Notes under the pieces: generated by a model | The model's input: the letters and a program-made list of their open reading frames with translations, nothing else | Told to the model about the DNA's origin: nothing | The model's database searches: none | Translations under genes and position numbers: made by a program | NCBI GenBank assembly: GCA_044375455.1 | Contig: JBILMQ010000148.1 | Location: 1-8,725, forward strand | From: JBEIHX01 sp044375455 | GTDB taxonomy: Bacteria > Pseudomonadota > Alphaproteobacteria > Caulobacterales > Aquidulcibacteraceae | Length of the DNA: 8,725 nucleotides | Reading direction: 5' to 3' | Shown here: one piece after another, positions 6,025-8,725 of the stretch | Numbering within the stretch: position 1 is the first letter of the stretch | Layout: the number at the start of each line of letters is the position of its first letter

Positions 6025-6036
6025 ATTGCATACAAA
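6025..6036. promoter_or_regulatory. operator-like palindrome, VanR/GntR type (site C)
   Basis: ATTGCATACAAA contains the imperfect dyad TTGCATACAA and shares ATTGCATACA exactly with the site before the ThDP-enzyme gene. It overlaps the candidate -35 of the TonB-dependent receptor gene and lies 77 bases from the GlcG/HbpS-like start codon. This suits a repressor that blocks RNA polymerase on one or both divergent genes. Confidence 0.5.
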
Positions 6037-6054
6037 CTGGGTCAAGTCTATAGG
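6026..6054 (+). promoter_or_regulatory. candidate promoter of the TonB-dependent receptor gene
   Basis: TTGCAT (6026-6031) and TATAGG (6049-6054) are 17 bases apart, a reasonable sigma-70-type pair (4 of 6 in each hexamer). Transcription would start near 6060, giving a leader of about 60 bases that holds the purine-rich repeats and ribosome site. The -35 hexamer lies inside operator-like site C. Confidence 0.45.
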
Positions 6055-6074
6055 GCCAGCGGGGCTCGACGTCC

Positions 6075-6118
6075 GCGAGGAAGCGCGAGGAAGCGCTCGC
6101 CCAGGGGAGGAACAAGGA
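6075..6118 (+). repeat. 10-bp tandem repeat and multiple SD-like sites in the receptor leader
   Basis: GCGAGGAAGC occurs twice in tandem (6075-6084, 6085-6094); each copy holds GAGGA. GGAGG (6106-6110) and AAGGA (6114-6118) follow, so four Shine-Dalgarno-like purine stretches lie within the 48 bases before the ATG at 6122. The GGAGG, 11 bases from the ATG, and the nearby AAGGA support that start. Confidence 0.5.
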
Positions 6119-6121
6119 ACC

Positions 6122-8539
6122 ATGGCACATTCGATTGGATTTCGTACGTTCTTGGTGGCGACGAGCCTCCTGTGTCCGCTCGTGATCGCGGGCGCGCAGG
6201 AAGCCGCTTCTGACCAATCGCCTGCGGCCGCAGCCGCGCGCGACATCGAGACGACCGACATCATCGTCACTGCCCAGCGACGCGAACAGGCCCTCCTGGA
6301 CGTGCCGGTGTCTGTGGCCGTGGTGTCGGCTGACACTCTTGCCGACAGCAACTTCACAACTGTCGCAGACATCCAGTTCCTGTCTCCCGGGGTGAATTAC
6401 AACGCGAACTTCGGCGGCGGCTTCAACGTCCGCGGCGTCGGCACCCAATCGCTTCTGATGACGGCGGAGCAATCCGTCGCTGTGGTGATAGACGACGTCG
6501 TCCAAAGCCTTCCGGAAGTGTCCTTTGCCGGGCCGAGCTATCAATCGCTCGTCGACATCCAGCGGGTTGAGGTTCTCAAAGGGCCGCAAGGTACCTTGTT
6601 CGGCAAGAACAGCTCCGCAGGCGTGATCCATCTCGTCACCGCCAATCCTGAGTTCGGCGCATCGACGGCTTTCGGCTCAATTTCTTATGCCTCGAACAAT
6701 GAAATCAATGCCGAGGGCGTCGCCAATCTCCCCATTGGCGACACCATGGCGTTGCGCATCGCGACCGGCTTCCAACAGCGCGACGGCTTTGTGACGAACC
6801 GCTTTAACAACAAGGACCTTTGGGCCTATGAGCGGTTTTCGCTGCGCGGTAAGCTGCTGTGGGAGCCGGTCGCCGACCTTCGGGTTCTTCTCTCGGCAGA
6901 ATACCGGTCGCTTGAGGACGATGCGAACGGCCTTTGGACGCTGCGCAACTGCGGCAGCGGCTTTGGGACCTTCCGTCCCTGCAGCGAGCTTGCAAAGTTC
7001 GGCGTGGTGCCGAGCCCCAAGAACCTCTCGGTCGCCGTCGAAGGCGCCAACTACACGGAGCAGACGTCCTGGGCGTTGTCCAGCCGGATTGACTATGACC
7101 TTGGCAACGCGACCCTGACGTCCATCACAGCCTACCGTGATCTCGTCCAGCCGATCAGCCTTGATACAGATGGAACCACGCGAGCCGTCTACTCACGCAA
7201 CGAGAACGAATCGGGCGGCGATCAGTTCACGCAGGAACTGCGCATCAACGGCGACATGGGCGCGATCAACTACACCCTAGGCGCTTTCTACCATGAATCG
7301 AGCCCCTATCAGAAAGGTCTCAACGGCGGGACCTTGAACCTCCTTCCAGACAGCTCGCCGATTTTCGTGACGCTGAACTCGATCGGCCCGTTCGCCAATC
7401 AGGGGTACGGCTCGTGGGTTAAAGCCGACATCTCCAGCTGGGCCGTGTTCGGTCAGCTCGAAGCGAAGGTCATGGAGGATCTGACCCTCATCGCTGGCGG
7501 TCGCTACACCAGCGATATCGTCCGCCAAACGATCGACTACTTCGATATTCCTTGGTTGTGCCGTGTCGCTTTTGCGAGCGGCGGTGCCTGCCACACCCTG
7601 CCGCTTCCGCTGAGCTCGGGCGAATCGCGGATCGACGCCGATAAGTTCACCTACAAACTGACGGCGAAATACGATCTGTCGGACAACGCGAATGTCTATG
7701 CGACCTACGCGACCGGATACAAAGGTCCGATGATCTCCCACCCGGCGAACAGGCCGCAACTCCTGCTGCGGCCCGAGACGTCGGAAGCGATCGAAGTCGG
7801 CCTGAAGGCGTCGCTCTTTGAGAAAAAGCTGAACCTCAATGTCTCTGCGTTCCGGGTCGACTACAAAGACTTCCAGGGCCAGCAGCGTGTTGGCGTGGCA
7901 CCGGTGTTCTTTTACACGACCACCAACGCTGGCGGGTTGAAGACCAGCGGGATCGAGGGCGACCTCACGTGGCGGGCCTCGCCGGAACTGACCCTCGGGC
8001 TTAGCGCTGCCTATGTGCCGACGGAGTTCACCGAGTTCGCGGTGCAGTGCTTTGATCTATACACCAATCCGGCGACCCCGGTCGGCGCATGCACCTATGT
8101 CCAGCCGGGCCTGCCACCTGGATCGCCCGCTCAGTTCAACGCCGCAGGCTATCCGCTCATCTACTCTCCGGAAGTGACCTGGGGCGTAACGCTCGACTAC
8201 CAGCGGCCGATCTCGGGCGACCGAATGCTGGCTGCGACCGCCACCTACAACTACCGTGGCGAGACCTACGGCATCGTTGCAGATCCCAATACGCTCAATC
8301 CGGGCTTCGGGCTTCTCAATGCTCAAGTCAGTCTGTCGAGCTCTGACGACCGCTGGAAGCTCTCAGTCTTTGGCCGCAACCTGCTCGATGAGTACTTTGT
8401 GGCGGGCATCTTCCGGACGCCGCTGGATGCTGGCACCTACAACTCCTCGCCATTGTCGACCATCGGCTACTCAAACATCCCAGCCATGGATGCGAGCCGC
8501 ACCTTCGGCGTGAAACTGGGACTGTACTTTGGAGACTGA
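6122..8539 (+). CDS. TonB-dependent outer-membrane receptor
   Basis: From the ATG at 6122 the product is 805 residues, a usual size. Residues 1-25 form a signal peptide (basic-poor start, hydrophobic core FLVATSLLCPLVIAGA, AGA-Q cleavage site). A short Ala-rich linker leads to a TonB box around D46-IIVTA. The plug domain (about 55-175) contains DVPVSVAVVS, the NVRGVG segment and VLKGPQGTLFGKNSSAGVIH (K153 to about H170), all standard. The rest is a 22-strand-type beta-barrel with alternating aromatic strands, ending in FGVKLGLYFGD. Extracellular loops hold cysteine pairs (NCGSGFGTFRPC; CRVAFASGGAC; CFDLYTNPATPVGAC) that may form disulfides. Such receptors in sphingomonad-like bacteria take up siderophores, sugars, aromatics and other large or scarce molecules using TonB energy. 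The absence of iron genes and the catabolic context favour an organic substrate. An upstream in-frame start at 5963 is rejected because it would precede the signal peptide and the promoter. Confidence 0.95.
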   Translation: MAHSIGFRTFLVATSLLCPLVIAGAQEAASDQSPAAAAARDIETTDIIVTAQRREQALLDVPVSVAVVSADTLADSNFTTVADIQFLSPGVNYNANFGGGFNVRGVGTQSLLMTAEQSVAVVIDDVVQSLPEVSFAGPSYQSLVDIQRVEVLKGPQGTLFGKNSSAGVIHLVTANPEFGASTAFGSISYASNNEINAEGVANLPIGDTMALRIATGFQQRDGFVTNRFNNKDLWAYERFSLRGKLLWEPVADLRVLLSAEYRSLEDDANGLWTLRNCGSGFGTFRPCSELAKFGVVPSPKNLSVAVEGANYTEQTSWALSSRIDYDLGNATLTSITAYRDLVQPISLDTDGTTRAVYSRNENESGGDQFTQELRINGDMGAINYTLGAFYHESSPYQKGLNGGTLNLLPDSSPIFVTLNSIGPFANQGYGSWVKADISSWAVFGQLEAKVMEDLTLIAGGRYTSDIVRQTIDYFDIPWLCRVAFASGGACHTLPLPLSSGESRIDADKFTYKLTAKYDLSDNANVYATYATGYKGPMISHPANRPQLLLRPETSEAIEVGLKASLFEKKLNLNVSAFRVDYKDFQGQQRVGVAPVFFYTTTNAGGLKTSGIEGDLTWRASPELTLGLSAAYVPTEFTEFAVQCFDLYTNPATPVGACTYVQPGLPPGSPAQFNAAGYPLIYSPEVTWGVTLDYQRPISGDRMLAATATYNYRGETYGIVADPNTLNPGFGLLNAQVSLSSSDDRWKLSVFGRNLLDEYFVAGIFRTPLDAGTYNSSPLSTIGYSNIPAMDASRTFGVKLGLYFGD

Positions 8540-8725
8540 CGGCGGTTCGCCGCCTCAGACCGGCGCTCAGTACGCGTCCGGGAGCGGAAAGGGCGCAAAG
8601 TGGATGGTGACATTGCTCACCATCGGCTTTGCGCTCAACCTCCTGGATCGTCAGATCGTCAACATACTGGGCGAACTGATCAAGCGCGACCTAGGCCTCG
8701 CCGACTGGCAGCTGGGGGCGCTGAG
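8529..8725 (+). CDS. second MFS transporter, spinster-like (5' part only)
   Basis: The frame runs off the right edge. It reads WMVTLLTIGFALNLLDRQIV, then NILGELIKRDLGLADWQLGAL: the first transmembrane helix, the DR pair and the 'IK.DLGL.D.QLG.L' segment typical of spinster-like MFS carriers. It is therefore a relative of the MFS gene at 333-1685. The start is undecided. The ATG at 8604 would cut helix 1 short, leaving 14 residues before D-R. A TTG at 8529, with GGGA seven bases upstream and overlapping the receptor stop by 11 bases, gives a 25-residue polar tail followed by KWMVTL, which fits the family better. It is probably co-transcribed with the receptor as its inner-membrane partner. Only about 65 residues are visible, so nothing can be said of the rest. 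Confidence 0.8.
   Translation, partial: METDGGSPPQTGAQYASGSGKGAKWMVTLLTIGFALNLLDRQIVNILGELIKRDLGLADWQLGAL
8541..8554 (+). other. hairpin at the receptor-MFS junction
   Basis: GGCGG (8541-8545) and CCGCC (8550-8554) form a perfect 5-bp stem around a TTCG loop, two bases after the receptor stop codon. No T-run follows. It could act as an RNA end-stabiliser or a mild barrier reducing expression of the downstream carrier relative to the receptor. A chance GC-rich palindrome is also possible. Confidence 0.35.

Noticed and set aside
5963..6121. extended receptor start at 5963
   Set aside because: It would add 53 residues before an obvious signal peptide and overlap the promoter and operator region; the ATG at 6122 has ribosome-binding sequence.
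7162..8061. ATACA-containing strings inside the receptor gene resembling part of the operator
   Set aside because: They lack the full ATTG arm or dyad and lie within coding sequence, so they are probably chance.
1..8725. CRISPR array, tRNA/rRNA genes, insertion sequences
   Set aside because: No regularly spaced repeats of the right size, no tRNA-like cloverleaf or rRNA signature, and no transposase-like frame were seen.

Overview
The window is GC-rich. Its gene set is that of an accessory catabolic/uptake cluster from an alphaproteobacterium of the sphingomonad / Caulobacterales / Hyphomonadaceae kind. The evidence is a long TonB-dependent receptor with a DIIVTA-type N-terminus, spinster-like MFS carriers with a DR at the end of helix 1, a small GlcG/HbpS-type protein, a thiamine-diphosphate (ThDP) lyase and a class III CoA-transferase. 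The lineage is inferred from protein style, not proven. I see no rRNA, tRNA, CRISPR, transposase, plasmid function or regulator gene.

Layout. Positions 1-332 hold a possible 3' end of a glutathione-transferase-like gene (to 173), an operator-like palindrome (213-224) and a G-rich tandem repeat. An MFS transporter runs leftward (1685 to 333). A divergent promoter region (1686-1923) contains a second operator-like site. A benzaldehyde-lyase-type ThDP enzyme (1924-3660) and, after a 274-base gap, a CaiB/BaiF CoA-transferase (3935-5116) run rightward. A 406-base convergent gap (5117-5522) carries a threefold 12-bp tandem repeat and a perfect 12-bp inverted repeat. A GlcG/HbpS-like gene runs leftward (5948 to 5523). 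A second divergent promoter region (5949-6121) holds one good and one weaker copy of the operator. Then come a TonB-dependent receptor (6122-8539) and the start of a second MFS transporter that leaves the window at 8725.

How the parts may work together (inference). The outer-membrane receptor takes up a substrate and one or both MFS carriers move it across the inner membrane. The CoA-transferase could activate a carboxylic acid and the ThDP enzyme could make or break a C-C bond next to a carbonyl or hydroxyl. The substrate cannot be read from the sequence. The strongest non-coding signal is a repeated imperfect palindrome, ATTGnATACAnT, in both divergent promoter regions and once near the left edge. 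It closely resembles the operator I recall for the GntR/FCD repressor VanR of Caulobacter (ATTGGATCCAAT). This suggests the divergent units form one regulon under a GntR-type repressor encoded outside the window, perhaps responding to an aromatic or other small acid.
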